From positions 1 through 32,174 of the forward strand of contig JAKAUD010000039.1 of assembly GCA_021827885.1 (NCBI GenBank): a stretch of 32,174 bases of DNA. Direction: 5' to 3'. The stretch comes from Thermoplasmata archaeon. Its GTDB lineage: Archaea; Thermoplasmatota; Thermoplasmata; Thermoplasmatales; Thermoplasmataceae. The notes beneath the pieces were generated by a model. It did no database searches. It was not told the origin of the DNA and saw only the letters and a list, made by a program, of their open reading frames with translations. A program made the translations under genes and the position numbers. The first letter of the stretch is position 1, and each line of letters opens with the position of its first letter. Below, piece by piece: positions 15,313-24,069 of this stretch.

Positions 15313-15963
15313 TCAAACGGGAACAAAGATATAAGAAATAACCGCAGGAGTAATGGGAAGCAACCCAAGCATGTAAAGGGAGAGCGTTATTGAAGAAGTA
15401 TAATAAACACTTCTTGTTGCAACATACACTGCAGAAATTACCAATCCCATGGAGAATTCGTCAAGAATGAAGAGAAAAGAGTAGTTTCCGGGATATCCTC
15501 CAAGGAAAGTGAACAGGTATATTGAAAAGAACCCTGTGTATAGAAAGGAGCTGATAATGGCGGAAACCCCAATACTGGTTAATTTATCAAGCACTTCTAT
15601 AGTGATAAGCCTGAAATTGAATTCCTGAAAACATACAAGGGTAAAGAGCGTTGTGAAAATATATGGGATATTATTGGAACCTGGAATCGAAATTTCAATT
15701 GCGTATGCCCACAATGCAATTACGGTAATTAGCACAATAAATCCTTTCACATTCTTGAAATTTTTTAATATATCGTACCTGATGTCGGTCAATAAATAAA
15801 AACCAAGAATTTCAACCCATGCGATGAATACATACGCATAGAATGAAAACATGGAAACTTCTATGGTGGAGTATGGTGACACGTTGAAGTAGTAGAAAAT
15901 AAAAACCAGAAACTGGAATAGTGCAAACAGAAGAAGCTTTCTTACATTTCCAGTTTCCATCAA
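15313..15963 (-). CDS. CPBP-like intramembrane protein with lost protease residues
   Basis: 216 residues with about six to seven hydrophobic helices. The distal half follows the layout of CPBP (Abi) glutamic intramembrane proteases. QEFNFR (113-118) sits where EExxxR belongs. AIISSFLYTGFFS occupies the second motif, where F...H is expected. MGLVISAVYVATRSVYY then SITLSLYMLG sits where the third motif, with H...N, is expected. The first Glu is Gln and both His positions are replaced, so proteolysis by the known mechanism is unlikely. It lies 64 bp downstream of haem O synthase in the same direction and may be the last gene of the oxidase operon, perhaps as an assembly factor. The family call is moderate. 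Confidence 0.55.
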   Translation of the reverse strand: MMETGNVRKLLLFALFQFLVFIFYYFNVSPYSTIEVSMFSFYAYVFIAWVEILGFYLLTDIRYDILKNFKNVKGFIVLITVIALWAYAIEISIPGSNNIPYIFTTLFTLVCFQEFNFRLITIEVLDKLTSIGVSAIISSFLYTGFFSIYLFTFLGGYPGNYSFLFILDEFSMGLVISAVYVATRSVYYTSSITLSLYMLGLLPITPAVISYIFVPV

Positions 15964-16027
15964 TGCCTAATCGCTACATTAACGATAACTTTTTCATTTT
16001 TATCCAATGAAATGTACATAGTTCAGG

Positions 16028-16900
16028 CTAAAACTGTAGTGGCAGCAAACAAACCGCTATTAATAAAAATGTGAGGAAATAGTTGGATATGTGAAAAACT
16101 TTCTTATACGATTTTTCATCCTTTCTCGTATACAATCTGATTGCTGGCACTAAAATAAGAAGTGCAAGAGGGATGGAAATTACCCTGTATGCCGCTCCAA
16201 GAACGGGAAAGTTAAAGATTGCCGGAAAAATTGTCAGGATAAAAAGGATTACAGTATTCAGAAGAATCCAGAATATTGTTTTATCTACGCCTCTTGTTAC
16301 AGGAAGCATTGGTATCTTCGCTTCTCTATAGTCGTTGGCATACTTGATGGAGAGGCTCCAGAAGTGAGTTGGAGTCCACATGAATACCAGAAGTGCAACA
16401 AAGATTGAGCCATAGGTGATTACCCCACCCACTGATGCTGAACCAGCCAGCGCAGGAAAACTCCCTGCTATCCCGCCAATAACGATGTTCAGGTCAGTTC
16501 TCCTCTTCAGGATAATTGTGTAGAGGAGTACATAACTCAAAAATCCAAGAAGAATGAATGCTTCGGAAATAATATTTAAAAATAGCAGCCCAACTACAAT
16601 GGAAATGACCAGCAGTGCTGCCGCAGAGATTGCATATTTCATCCGGTTTTCCCTTATTTCCTCCCTCCTTGACGCTACTCTGTTCATCAATATGTCAATG
16701 TCAGTATCATACACATTATTGAATAGTGCAGCGGAGAACGATGCAAGTGAGCCTGAGATCAGGAGAGGGACAAGATATACCAGGTGCGCCCAGTTAGAAC
16801 TCAGTGTGAAAAAGCCTGCAAGCGCGACAAGATCGACAAGAAATGTAATTTCAAGTTTTACAAGATTATTTATTTTTGAAAATGTGCTGTATTCAGGCAA
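16028..16900 (-). CDS. ctaB: Protohaem IX farnesyltransferase (haem O synthase)
   Basis: A UbiA-family membrane prenyltransferase that adds a farnesyl group to haem b to make haem O for the terminal oxidase. 290 residues with about nine hydrophobic helices. NNVYDTDIDILMNR is the first Asp-rich prenyl-diphosphate motif; the usual NDxxD reads NNxxD. The second conserved loop reads NDYREAKIPMLPV. The start is TTG at 16900, with AGGTG about 6 nt upstream. It overlaps the cupredoxin gene by 8 bp, so it belongs to the oxidase operon. Confidence 0.93.
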   Translation of the reverse strand: MPEYSTFSKINNLVKLEITFLVDLVALAGFFTLSSNWAHLVYLVPLLISGSLASFSAALFNNVYDTDIDILMNRVASRREEIRENRMKYAISAAALLVISIVVGLLFLNIISEAFILLGFLSYVLLYTIILKRRTDLNIVIGGIAGSFPALAGSASVGGVITYGSIFVALLVFMWTPTHFWSLSIKYANDYREAKIPMLPVTRGVDKTIFWILLNTVILFILTIFPAIFNFPVLGAAYRVISIPLALLILVPAIRLYTRKDEKSYKKVFHISNYFLTFLLIAVCLLPLQF

Positions 16901-17498
16901 CTAAAGCACCTGAACTATCCAGGAGGTCTTGAAAAATTGAATTCAAGCTGTTGACAGTATTGTGCGAAATGCCGATTTGGCCTGGATTCAATTGACTGTT
17001 ACTATTGACTTGAGCCGATGTTTTAGCTGCAGGTAACACGTTTATGGTTCCAAACATTGTCGTTGGATGAATCTCACACCAATATGTCCACGGGCCAACC
17101 TTGTCAAAGATATAACTTGCAACTACTGTATGCCCAATTGTTGTGGTTAACTGAGACGTAGTAATCAGTGTAAGGTGCGTGCTGGATTCCTTAGAAGAAT
17201 CTGCAATGGTTAGCGTATGCGGTGCAGTATCGTCCTCAATGACCGTGAATATTATTCTTGTTCCCGCTGTGACGTTGATTGTGGGATTGACCGTATCACC
17301 TTTTATACCGTAGTCCCATCCCAACGCGTTTGCATAAAGGGTCACGTTTACTGTCTTTGTATAGGACATGCTTGAACTTTCAATAAGCCCCCCATTAAGT
17401 GTTGTGGGTGCTGATAGCATGTAATAAAGTCCGCCAAACATAAGTATTATTATAACGACACCGAAGAGAATTCCCGATGATATTGTCCTTTCTGCCAA
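16893..17498 (-). CDS. Membrane-anchored blue-copper (cupredoxin) protein
   Basis: 201 residues: an N-terminal membrane anchor (about 8-28), then a single cupredoxin domain facing the outside. The type 1 copper ligands are visible as His94 (APHTLTI) and Cys141, His144 and Met148 in CEIHPTTM, a C-x2-H-x3-M spacing one residue shorter than plastocyanin. It probably carries electrons to the adjacent oxidase. The TTG at 17498 is preferred: a perfect GGAGGTGA lies inside the end of subunit I, 5 nt upstream, and the start comes one base after the subunit I stop. The alternative GTG at 17513 overlaps that motif. A Ser/Asn-rich tail of about 45 residues follows the domain. Confidence 0.88.
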   Translation of the reverse strand: MAERTISSGILFGVVIIILMFGGLYYMLSAPTTLNGGLIESSSMSYTKTVNVTLYANALGWDYGIKGDTVNPTINVTAGTRIIFTVIEDDTAPHTLTIADSSKESSTHLTLITTSQLTTTIGHTVVASYIFDKVGPWTYWCEIHPTTMFGTINVLPAAKTSAQVNSNSQLNPGQIGISHNTVNSLNSIFQDLLDSSGALVA

Positions 17499-17499
17499 T

Positions 17500-19179
17500 T
17501 TACTCACCTCCACTTTCTATTGCCGGTAAATTATAAGCATCCTCAAGAGCATTGCTTGATGCGATCGAGGGTGCTTTTGAATATGTCACGAATATATTTG
17601 CAAGGAAGAACAACTGTGCAACCCCAACTATGACTCCTCCCAGTATTGCCGTGTCCTGGAAAGCCTGGAATCTTGCGAAATATCCTGCAACGAATCTTGG
17701 CATTCCATAGAATCCTCCTATTGTCCATCCCATTGACATGATGAATGACCCTACCGCAGTAAGGGTAAAATGCCAGTGTGCTAACCTGACATTATATTTC
17801 CTCCCATTTGTCAATGAGGGGAATAACATGTAGATGACAGCAAATGCTATCCCCGTTGTTATTCCCAAAAATATAAAGTGGAAGTGTCCTGTGACCCAAT
17901 AGGTTCCATGCAGGACTTCATTTAATACCAGATTTGACTGAATTACCCCGGTTATTCCTCCGATTATGAAATCAAATATTCCATTAACCACAAACAGCAT
18001 CGGGACAGTCAATCTGATTTTAGGCGATGTCCATAACGTTGCTATGTAGTTAAACACGGTTATTGCGGAAGGAATGACGACAAGGAATGATGCCGTGGTG
18101 AAGAACAGACCCCATTCCAACCCAAACCCGGAGTTGAGAAGATGGTGCCCCCATACCAACTCACTGAGCGGCATAAGCAATCCAAGTGCCAGCACACCGG
18201 ATGCATAACTATAAATCTTGTTCCCTGTGAATTTAGGTATTATTTCATAAATCAGGCCAAATTGAGGGAGGATTGCAATATAAACAATGGGATGCCCCCA
18301 TATCCAGAACATTTCCGTGAAGGAGAGAGGCGAACTGCTAGAACTTACAAAGAATATCGGGTTGAAGAAATCATAGAATGTCATTGCAAGTCCGAGCATG
18401 AAAAATGGTGCCGAAGCTACCAGCATTATGAGGGTGAAAAGCACCGCCCATGCAAATAGGGGCATCTGTTCTATTTTCACGTTTTCGTCCCTATCCATGA
18501 TAATCATCTTTATAACAACGATAGCCGCAATTACAACCCCTACGAATATCATTTCCATGCCCAGTACCGCCAGCCAGTTGAAACCTCCTGCATTGTAAGG
18601 GTTCAGGTTGAGTGACAGTGGTGGGTAAAAATACCATCTGGTAGATGTTCTGGAAAGCAATATGAATATTCCTCCAAGGATATAAATCCAGTAAGCAGCT
18701 GATGAGTAACCGCCCATGGAATCCTTCTTGACCTTCAGGAATGTCGGGAGCAGGTAATATGAGAATCCAAGGGCACTGCCCAGAGCCCACATATATATCA
18801 TCAGCAGGCCGTGCTGGGTCGTTAAAATATCATATAATACAGTCCTGTTCAGGAAGAGTGTTGGCGTTGGCTCGACAAGGCTGACTCTCATTATGACTCC
18901 AAAAGTTCCTGCTATAAAGAAAAATATGATGCTTGTGATAATATATCTGACACCAATGCTCTTGGCGTCGTTCAGGAGAAAAGCACTCATCCCTATGGAT
19001 TTGTTTTTCCCGCCGATAGCATCCCTGAAATAGGAACCGGTATCTACATAATCAGTCTTTTCCGCAATCTTATCCATCTCACTCTTTGTGGAATTGTATT
19101 TGTAATATACATAGAACAGGATCAAGAATATTATGGAAATTGTTACTGAAACGTCAATCAGATACGTTGTAGTGCTCAT
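17500..19179 (-). CDS. coxA: Haem-copper terminal oxidase subunit I
   Basis: The catalytic subunit that reduces O2 to water and pumps protons; 559 residues with many membrane helices. Ligands visible: His123 and His434 for the low-spin haem, His432 for the high-spin haem, and His296, His345 and His346 for CuB. GHPIVYIAILP carries the crosslinked Tyr300 and has Ile where A1-type oxidases have Glu, as in ba3-like (B family) enzymes. An additional N-terminal helix (about 7-27) and a charged loop precede the first canonical helix. The ATG overlaps the subunit II stop by one base, with GGTGG upstream. Confidence 0.95.
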   Translation of the reverse strand: MSTTTYLIDVSVTISIIFLILFYVYYKYNSTKSEMDKIAEKTDYVDTGSYFRDAIGGKNKSIGMSAFLLNDAKSIGVRYIITSIIFFFIAGTFGVIMRVSLVEPTPTLFLNRTVLYDILTTQHGLLMIYMWALGSALGFSYYLLPTFLKVKKDSMGGYSSAAYWIYILGGIFILLSRTSTRWYFYPPLSLNLNPYNAGGFNWLAVLGMEMIFVGVVIAAIVVIKMIIMDRDENVKIEQMPLFAWAVLFTLIMLVASAPFFMLGLAMTFYDFFNPIFFVSSSSSPLSFTEMFWIWGHPIVYIAILPQFGLIYEIIPKFTGNKIYSYASGVLALGLLMPLSELVWGHHLLNSGFGLEWGLFFTTASFLVVIPSAITVFNYIATLWTSPKIRLTVPMLFVVNGIFDFIIGGITGVIQSNLVLNEVLHGTYWVTGHFHFIFLGITTGIAFAVIYMLFPSLTNGRKYNVRLAHWHFTLTAVGSFIMSMGWTIGGFYGMPRFVAGYFARFQAFQDTAILGGVIVGVAQLFFLANIFVTYSKAPSIASSNALEDAYNLPAIESGGE

Positions 19180-19640
19180 TATTTTACCACCGTGAAATAT
19201 CCTCTCATCTTATAGTGATCATAACCACAGTATTCCACGCATTCAAAAATGAATGTGCCTGTCTTGTCGGGAGTGAATGTGATGGTGTTATTTTGTCCAG
19301 GAACGGCATAAACCTGTATGCCAAATTCAGGAATCAACAAATCGTGAATAACCGCCTGCCCTGTGCCTACAGGAAGAGAGGTAATAACCATTGTATAGGT
19401 TTGATTCACGGTTAACGTGAAATTGTCAACTGTCTTAACCCCGTTTATTTCAAATGACCATGACCACTGTACTCCGGTAGCCTGAATCAAGGTCCCGGGT
19501 GTTTTTTCTCCAGGGGTCTCCTTTGTGGCGACAGAAAAACTCTTCATTCCTGTTACATAGAAATTGATGCCCATTGATGCAAACAGAATGGCAAGAACTG
19601 CTACAATCCATATAATCTCAATTTTGTATTTTTGATTCAT
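19179..19640 (-). CDS. coxB: Terminal oxidase subunit II (CuA)
   Basis: 153 residues with a single N-terminal helix (about 8-30) and a cupredoxin domain outside the membrane. The binuclear CuA site is complete: His99, then Cys134, Cys138, His142 and Met145 in CVEYCGYDHYKM. The single helix is as in ba3-type subunit II. It takes electrons from a donor, plausibly the blue-copper protein of the same operon, and passes them to subunit I. It overlaps the upstream small subunit by 4 bp (ATGA) and the downstream subunit I gene by one base. Confidence 0.95.
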   Translation of the reverse strand: MNQKYKIEIIWIVAVLAILFASMGINFYVTGMKSFSVATKETPGEKTPGTLIQATGVQWSWSFEINGVKTVDNFTLTVNQTYTMVITSLPVGTGQAVIHDLLIPEFGIQVYAVPGQNNTITFTPDKTGTFIFECVEYCGYDHYKMRGYFTVVK

Positions 19641-19885
19641 CTGTAATCTTCCCCCTCATAATTCCTGTCTTTAAACTTGTACACCGGGTAAAAAAGGATG
19701 GCACTGCAGAATATCGCCGATGCTATTCCCATGGATACAAATGCCGCATTGGCATAAGCCGCATTCACAGCCTCCTGGGCAGCAAAATAATTCGTGAATT
19801 CATACCCCAAAATAAAATAAGATATTACTCCAATTATGATAGACACTACCAGAAAATAGAGAACGATTTCTCTCTGCTGAGTCAT
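19637..19885 (-). CDS. Small membrane subunit of the terminal oxidase
   Basis: 82 residues with two hydrophobic helices (about 7-28 and 47-68) and a charged tail KFKDRNYEGEDYR. It is the first gene of the oxidase operon and overlaps coxB by 4 bp, so it is probably a small oxidase subunit. The start at 19885 is chosen because a TATA box lies about 24 nt upstream; ATGs at 19903 and 19945 lie within or before that promoter. The sequence family is otherwise unassigned. Confidence 0.75.
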   Translation of the reverse strand: MTQQREIVLYFLVVSIIIGVISYFILGYEFTNYFAAQEAVNAAYANAAFVSMGIASAIFCSAILFYPVYKFKDRNYEGEDYR

Positions 19886-19902
19886 ACTCGTGCATATTTC
19901 CA

Positions 19903-19915
19903 TTTTATTAATATC
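19903..19915 (-). promoter_or_regulatory. Promoter of the terminal oxidase operon
   Basis: The minus strand reads GATATTAATAAAA, centred about 24 nt upstream of the ATG at 19885. This gives a leaderless transcript covering the small subunit, coxB, coxA, cupredoxin and ctaB, and possibly the CPBP-like gene. Confidence 0.55.
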
Positions 19916-20021
19916 TTTTTCTAGACAAATTTGGTGCGTTTGCAAGCTGGTAGTTTTAATCGCGAATGATGTTGTTTCCCTACATTAATAAGAATGAATG
20001 GAATAATCTGCCCATACAAAA

Positions 20022-20333
20022 ATGAACAATAAAATCGTTATGAAGGTAATGAATGTCAGCAATGAAGTCCTGCTTTCTGCTGCCGACAAGGAAATAGTCG
20101 GGATGAACCTAAGACAGGGTAATTTGCATCTTGAAGTAAAAGAGGATTTCTACGGCACAAGTCGTGTTTCGAAGACATTGTTCCTTGAAGCCATGAATAT
20201 CTGCACGATTGCAAACCTTGTTGGCAATTACACGGTAAGGGTTGCCATCGAGGCGAAATTTGTTGATGCAGATAACGTTATAGAAATTCAGGGTGTCAAG
20301 CACTGCCAGTATGCCAGATTGATCAGGCCATAG
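20022..20333 (+). CDS. DUF424 family protein
   Basis: 103 residues, the full length of this archaeal family. Family landmarks: AADKEIVGMNLRQGNLHLEV, EDFYGTSRV, then ANLVGNYTVRVAIEAKFVD and EIQGVKHCQYARL at the end. DUF424 is widely conserved in archaea and often sits near translation or RNA-modification genes; its function is not established. A CATTAATAAG element about 34 nt upstream may be the TATA box. ATG 20040 is an alternative start. The stop TAG (20331-20333) is followed in the same frame by the methyltransferase gene 12 bp later. Confidence 0.85.
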   Translation: MNNKIVMKVMNVSNEVLLSAADKEIVGMNLRQGNLHLEVKEDFYGTSRVSKTLFLEAMNICTIANLVGNYTVRVAIEAKFVDADNVIEIQGVKHCQYARLIRP

Positions 20334-20345
20334 AGGATTGATTTT

Positions 20346-21020
20346 CTGATAAACGGAAAGGAGGAGAAAGTAAGGGATATTTTCAAGAGCATAAGTGGCA
20401 AGTATGATCTCATAGATTCAATAATGAGCTTTGGCCTTGATCAGTTTTGGAGAACAAAATTGATTTCTGAGCTGGACGTGAAGGATGGCCAGAGTATTCT
20501 GGATGTGGGCTGTGGCACCGGCAAGATTTCCTATTCAATAGAGAAAATGATAAAATATTCACACATTTATGCACTTGATCTGACAAAGGAGATGTACCCG
20601 TTTATTCCGGATTCAAAGGTAACGTTTGTAGTAGGATCTGCAATGTCACTGCCCTTTGAGGATAACAGCATGGATAGGGTTGTATCTGGTTTCCTGACAA
20701 GGAATGTCCCTTCACTTGAAAAATACATTTCCGAAGTATACAGAACCCTGAAACCCGGCGGAATATTCTGCAACCTTGACATATTTGACCCAGGGTCACA
20801 TTTCATTGCACCACTCTTCAGATTCTACTTTTACAGGATTGTACCTGCCATTTTCGACAGGATGACGAGGACTGATTCCTATTCCTACCTTGCCAGGTCA
20901 GTAAGGGAGTTCGTGAGTCCATTAGCATTTGAATCTATGCTTGATAAATATGGATTCAGGAATATAAAGCAGTTCAAGCGTGGCGGTGGATCTGTATTTA
21001 TACATAGAGCAATAAAATAA
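20346..21020 (+). CDS. UbiE/MenG-like SAM methyltransferase, probable CTG start
   Basis: A class I methyltransferase. DVGCGTGK (about 53-60) is the SAM-binding motif, and IYALDLTKEMY follows as motif II. The N-terminus reads VRDIFKSISGKYDLIDSIMS, then FGLDQFWR, matching UbiE/MenG, where 'F..ia..YD..N...SfG....WR' opens the protein. The first ATG (20424) would remove this conserved start. The frame is open back to the DUF424 stop without ATG, GTG or TTG. CTG at 20346 follows GAGGA (20333-20337) by 8 nt and gives 224 residues. It probably methylates a quinone (C-methylation of a menaquinone precursor), which would fit the adjacent respiratory operon, but the substrate is inferred. Confidence 0.8.
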   Translation: MINGKEEKVRDIFKSISGKYDLIDSIMSFGLDQFWRTKLISELDVKDGQSILDVGCGTGKISYSIEKMIKYSHIYALDLTKEMYPFIPDSKVTFVVGSAMSLPFEDNSMDRVVSGFLTRNVPSLEKYISEVYRTLKPGGIFCNLDIFDPGSHFIAPLFRFYFYRIVPAIFDRMTRTDSYSYLARSVREFVSPLAFESMLDKYGFRNIKQFKRGGGSVFIHRAIK

Positions 21021-21045
21021 ATAGGCTCGATACAATACAGGAATG

Positions 21046-21057
21046 CTTTAATATTAA
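21046..21057 (+). promoter_or_regulatory. Promoter of the trp operon
   Basis: CTTTAATATTAA is centred about 25 nt upstream of the trpB ATG at 21076, so the transcript is probably leaderless. No Shine-Dalgarno sequence precedes the ATG. Confidence 0.55.
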
Positions 21058-21085
21058 CATTCAATTTATGATATAATGTTGAATG
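21058..21085. promoter_or_regulatory. Inverted repeat over the trpB start
   Basis: CATTCAA (21058-21064) and TTGAATG (21079-21085) form a perfect 7-bp inverted repeat around a 14-nt spacer. It lies immediately after the TATA box and spans the start codon. The position suits a repressor operator. It could also be chance in AT-rich DNA. Confidence 0.35.
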
Positions 21086-22329
21086 CAGATAAACTAGATT
21101 TTATGCCGAAGAAATGGTACAATATCGTTCCAGATCTTCCGGTTCCCATTTCTCCGCCAAGAGACAGATCTCCTGACAGTTCATCCATTGAACTCCTGAA
21201 CAGGGTTATTCCGAAGGAGGTGTTGAGGCAGGAATTCACTTCTTCCAGATATGAGGATATCCCAGATGAGGTGCTTGAGCAATATGTGCAGATTGGACGA
21301 CCAACCCCCTTAATAAGAGCCAGGAACCTTGAAAGGCATTTGAGGTTCGACGGCAGGATATTTTTTAAATATGAAGGCGCGACAGCTACAGGTTCCCACA
21401 AAATTAACACGGCAATACCACAGGCATTCTATGCCGCCAGGGAAGGAATCAAGGAAATTACGACAGAGACAGGTGCAGGCCAGTGGGGAACGGCTACAGC
21501 CCTTGCAGCCTCACTCAATGGGTTGAGATCCAATGTTTTCATGGTAAGGGTGAGCCATGACCAGAAGCCCCTCAGGAAAACCATAATGAACCTTTATGGG
21601 GCAAATGTGTTTGCCAGCCCTTCACCGATGACGTCTTTCGGAAAAGGCATTCTCCAGAATAATCCTAACCATCCCGGAAGCCTGGGGATAGCGATCAGCG
21701 AGGCTGTTCAGTACGCCCTTGACAATGATTTCAGGTATCTTCTTGGGAGTGTTATGAATTCCGTCATTACGCACCAGAGCATCATTGGGCTTGAAACCAA
21801 ATCACAACTTGCTGACCTGGGAATTGAACCGGACACCATGATAGGTTGCGTTGGGGGTGGAAGCAATTTTTGCGGATTCTCCTATCCAATGATTGATAAC
21901 AAGAATATAGAGATGATAGCATCTGCAGCCACAGAAGTCCCAAAATTCAGCAAGGGAGAATTCAGGTATGATAACATAGACACGGCGGGAATACTACCAC
22001 AATTGAAGATGCTCACCCTTGGTTCAGATTATGTGCCCGAGGGCATATATTCTGGAGGGTTGAGATATCACGGCGTTGCACCATCACTTTCCCTCCTCAT
22101 AAGAGGTGGCAGGATAGAAACCTCTGAAGTGACGGAAAGTGCCAGCATGGAAGCGATGAAAATTTTCTCAAGGACACAGGGGATCATTCCTGCACCAGAA
22201 TCTGCACATGCAATAGCCACGGTGATTGATTATGTGAAGAATCCTTCGAACAGGGGAAAGGATGTTGTTTTTAACCTCAGTGGCCACGGACTCATGGATC
22301 TGTCAATATTTGGGGATGGAAAAGTTTGA
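21076..22329 (+). CDS. trpB2: Tryptophan synthase beta chain, TrpB2 type
   Basis: Condenses indole with serine to tryptophan using PLP. 417 residues with the longer N-terminus of the TrpB2 class ([17 protein letters not shown]). GSHKINTA carries the PLP Lys, ETGAGQWG is the substrate loop, GCVGGGSNF binds the cofactor phosphate, and NLSGHG lies near the end. TrpB2 enzymes are often encoded apart from trpA and pair weakly with it. Here it is the only beta subunit gene, placed first in the operon and overlapping trpA by 4 bp, as in the TrpB2a subgroup that works with TrpA. Confidence 0.93.
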   Translation: MLNADKLDFMPKKWYNIVPDLPVPISPPRDRSPDSSSIELLNRVIPKEVLRQEFTSSRYEDIPDEVLEQYVQIGRPTPLIRARNLERHLRFDGRIFFKYEGATATGSHKINTAIPQAFYAAREGIKEITTETGAGQWGTATALAASLNGLRSNVFMVRVSHDQKPLRKTIMNLYGANVFASPSPMTSFGKGILQNNPNHPGSLGIAISEAVQYALDNDFRYLLGSVMNSVITHQSIIGLETKSQLADLGIEPDTMIGCVGGGSNFCGFSYPMIDNKNIEMIASAATEVPKFSKGEFRYDNIDTAGILPQLKMLTLGSDYVPEGIYSGGLRYHGVAPSLSLLIRGGRIETSEVTESASMEAMKIFSRTQGIIPAPESAHAIATVIDYVKNPSNRGKDVVFNLSGHGLMDLSIFGDGKV

Positions 22330-23066
22330 GGGGCAAGCTAGCAGTATATTTCACCTTTCCTTACCCCGATTCAAAGGTGATCGGGAGTTTCCTTGATTCA
22401 CTGGGCAGCGAGTTCGTGGATTATGTTGAACTTGGCATCCCGGTGATGCATCCATATTATGATGGGCCAAAGATAAGGATGACGCACGAATCTGCAAGAA
22501 AATTGTTCAATCCTGATGAATTGAGAACTGCGGTTAAAAATATCAATGACAGAGGAATGGAAACGTATGCTCTCACGTACATGAACTCCTTTGAAAACAA
22601 TGTGGAAGAAGGAATTAACAAAATAAAGGAATACGGCTTCAAAGGCGTGATTCTTCCGGATCTCCTCATCGACTACTTCGATGAAAGCAATAGCACAGTG
22701 GATGCTGTAAAGAGAGGAGGACTGCACTTGATACCTTTCTTCACGTCATCAACACCCGATTCCGTTGTCGGGGAGATTCTCAAAAAAACGGATTCGTGGA
22801 TATACCACGGAATACAACCATCAACGGGCATAACTGTTCCTGTCGATATTTCCAGGACTGGAGCGAGAATCAGGGAATTCTCTGGCAGAAGTGAGGTAAT
22901 CTTTGGCTTTGGCATTTCAAATCCGGGAGATATTCGGAAAGTCATGGAAAGTGGAGCTGATGGGGTTGCCATTGGATCGATGTTTATTGATTACCTGAAA
23001 AAGGGTGATCTTGAGGGGTTCAAGAATATGGTAAGTGAAATAAGGGGTGTGCTGGATGAATACTGA
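22326..23066 (+). CDS. trpA: Tryptophan synthase alpha chain
   Basis: Cleaves indole-3-glycerol phosphate to indole and glyceraldehyde-3-P. 246 residues, a TIM barrel. [19 protein letters not shown] contains the catalytic Glu and Asp in the E...P..DGP context, and FGFGISNP is the phosphate-binding strand. The start is TTG overlapping the trpB stop (TTGA). It ends 11 bp inside trpD, with GGGGTG positioned for trpD initiation. Confidence 0.93.
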   Translation: MRGKLAVYFTFPYPDSKVIGSFLDSLGSEFVDYVELGIPVMHPYYDGPKIRMTHESARKLFNPDELRTAVKNINDRGMETYALTYMNSFENNVEEGINKIKEYGFKGVILPDLLIDYFDESNSTVDAVKRGGLHLIPFFTSSTPDSVVGEILKKTDSWIYHGIQPSTGITVPVDISRTGARIREFSGRSEVIFGFGISNPGDIRKVMESGADGVAIGSMFIDYLKKGDLEGFKNMVSEIRGVLDEY

Positions 23067-24069
23067 AATTCTTGTAAAAGTCATTCAGGGCATCGATCTG
23101 AGCCATGAGGAATCAACGACTCTCGTTAAGGAACTCACCTCAAGTTCAGCCAGTGATGCAACCCGGGCATCTGTCCTTACATCATTATTCATTAAGGGCG
23201 AAACCTATGAAGAGATTTCCGGGTTCTCCAAAGGAATCAAGCAGTTTTCCCCTCTCACCAGGATTCCAGGTCTCACAGACATAGTGGGAACTGGAGGTGA
23301 TGGGAAAAACACAATCAACGTCAGCACTGCCGCCTCGATTCTTTGTGCCTCACTTGGCATAAAGATTGGGAAGCATGGCAACAGGAGCATAACAGGCTTG
23401 ATGGGAAGCGCGGATTTTCTTGAAAAGATAGGATACAGCTTCTCAAAGAATCAGAAAATAGCAGAAGATGACATTGCAGCCAAGTCGTTCAGCTTTGTCC
23501 TTGCTCCCATGCACAATTCAGCGTTTTCAGCCTTTTCAACCGTGAGGAAGAAGCTTCAATTCCGCACCATATTCAACCTGCTTGGCCCCCTGACAAATCC
23601 CCTTGATCCTGATAAAATAATCATAGGAGCATCTTCCGGGATAGACCCGATGATATACGCCAATGTGCTGAGAATTCAGGGAAAAACTGGATATGTTGTT
23701 TCAGCCAAGGATGGTACTGACGAGATTTCAATCAGTTCTCCCACGAGGATTATCAGGGTGTCTGATGCCATAACTGAAAGTGAACTGATCCCGGAAAGAA
23801 TTGCAGGCAGGCAATATGACCCTGAAAGTGTATCCGGCTCTTCAAAGCGTGAAATCTTCCAGAAGACCATGGATGGCCTGGCAGGGAAAGATGAGGCCTG
23901 TTCTAAATTTATTGCTATTAACGCTGCTCCCGCCATAATTTCCAACGGCCTGGCAAACGATTTCGGCAGTGCTTTCAACATTGCCATGAAGGCTGTTCTT
24001 GCCGGAAAAGCGATGCAGAAACTCACCGAGATAGGAAATTTCAACGAGGTGGAAATTAATGGTGCATAA
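23056..24069 (+). CDS. trpD: Anthranilate phosphoribosyltransferase
   Basis: Transfers phosphoribose from PRPP to anthranilate, the second step of the branch. The glycine-rich PRPP site reads GTGGDGKNTINVSTAA, followed by KHGNRSITGLMGSADFLE, both diagnostic. The ATG at 23056 is chosen over the in-frame GTG at 23047 because GGGGTG (23044-23049) lies 6 nt before it. It overlaps trpA by 11 bp and trpF by 11 bp. 337 residues, normal length. Confidence 0.95.
   Translation: MNTEILVKVIQGIDLSHEESTTLVKELTSSSASDATRASVLTSLFIKGETYEEISGFSKGIKQFSPLTRIPGLTDIVGTGGDGKNTINVSTAASILCASLGIKIGKHGNRSITGLMGSADFLEKIGYSFSKNQKIAEDDIAAKSFSFVLAPMHNSAFSAFSTVRKKLQFRTIFNLLGPLTNPLDPDKIIIGASSGIDPMIYANVLRIQGKTGYVVSAKDGTDEISISSPTRIIRVSDAITESELIPERIAGRQYDPESVSGSSKREIFQKTMDGLAGKDEACSKFIAINAAPAIISNGLANDFGSAFNIAMKAVLAGKAMQKLTEIGNFNEVEINGA

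Noticed and set aside
20331..20345. TAG readthrough joining DUF424 and the methyltransferase, which share a frame
   Set aside because: DUF424 is full length at the TAG and the methyltransferase is complete from the CTG. No pyrrolysine context is seen, and a fusion is not needed to explain the data.
23047..23055. GTG 23047 as trpD start
   Set aside because: It overlaps the GGGGTG ribosome-binding site that is properly spaced for ATG 23056.
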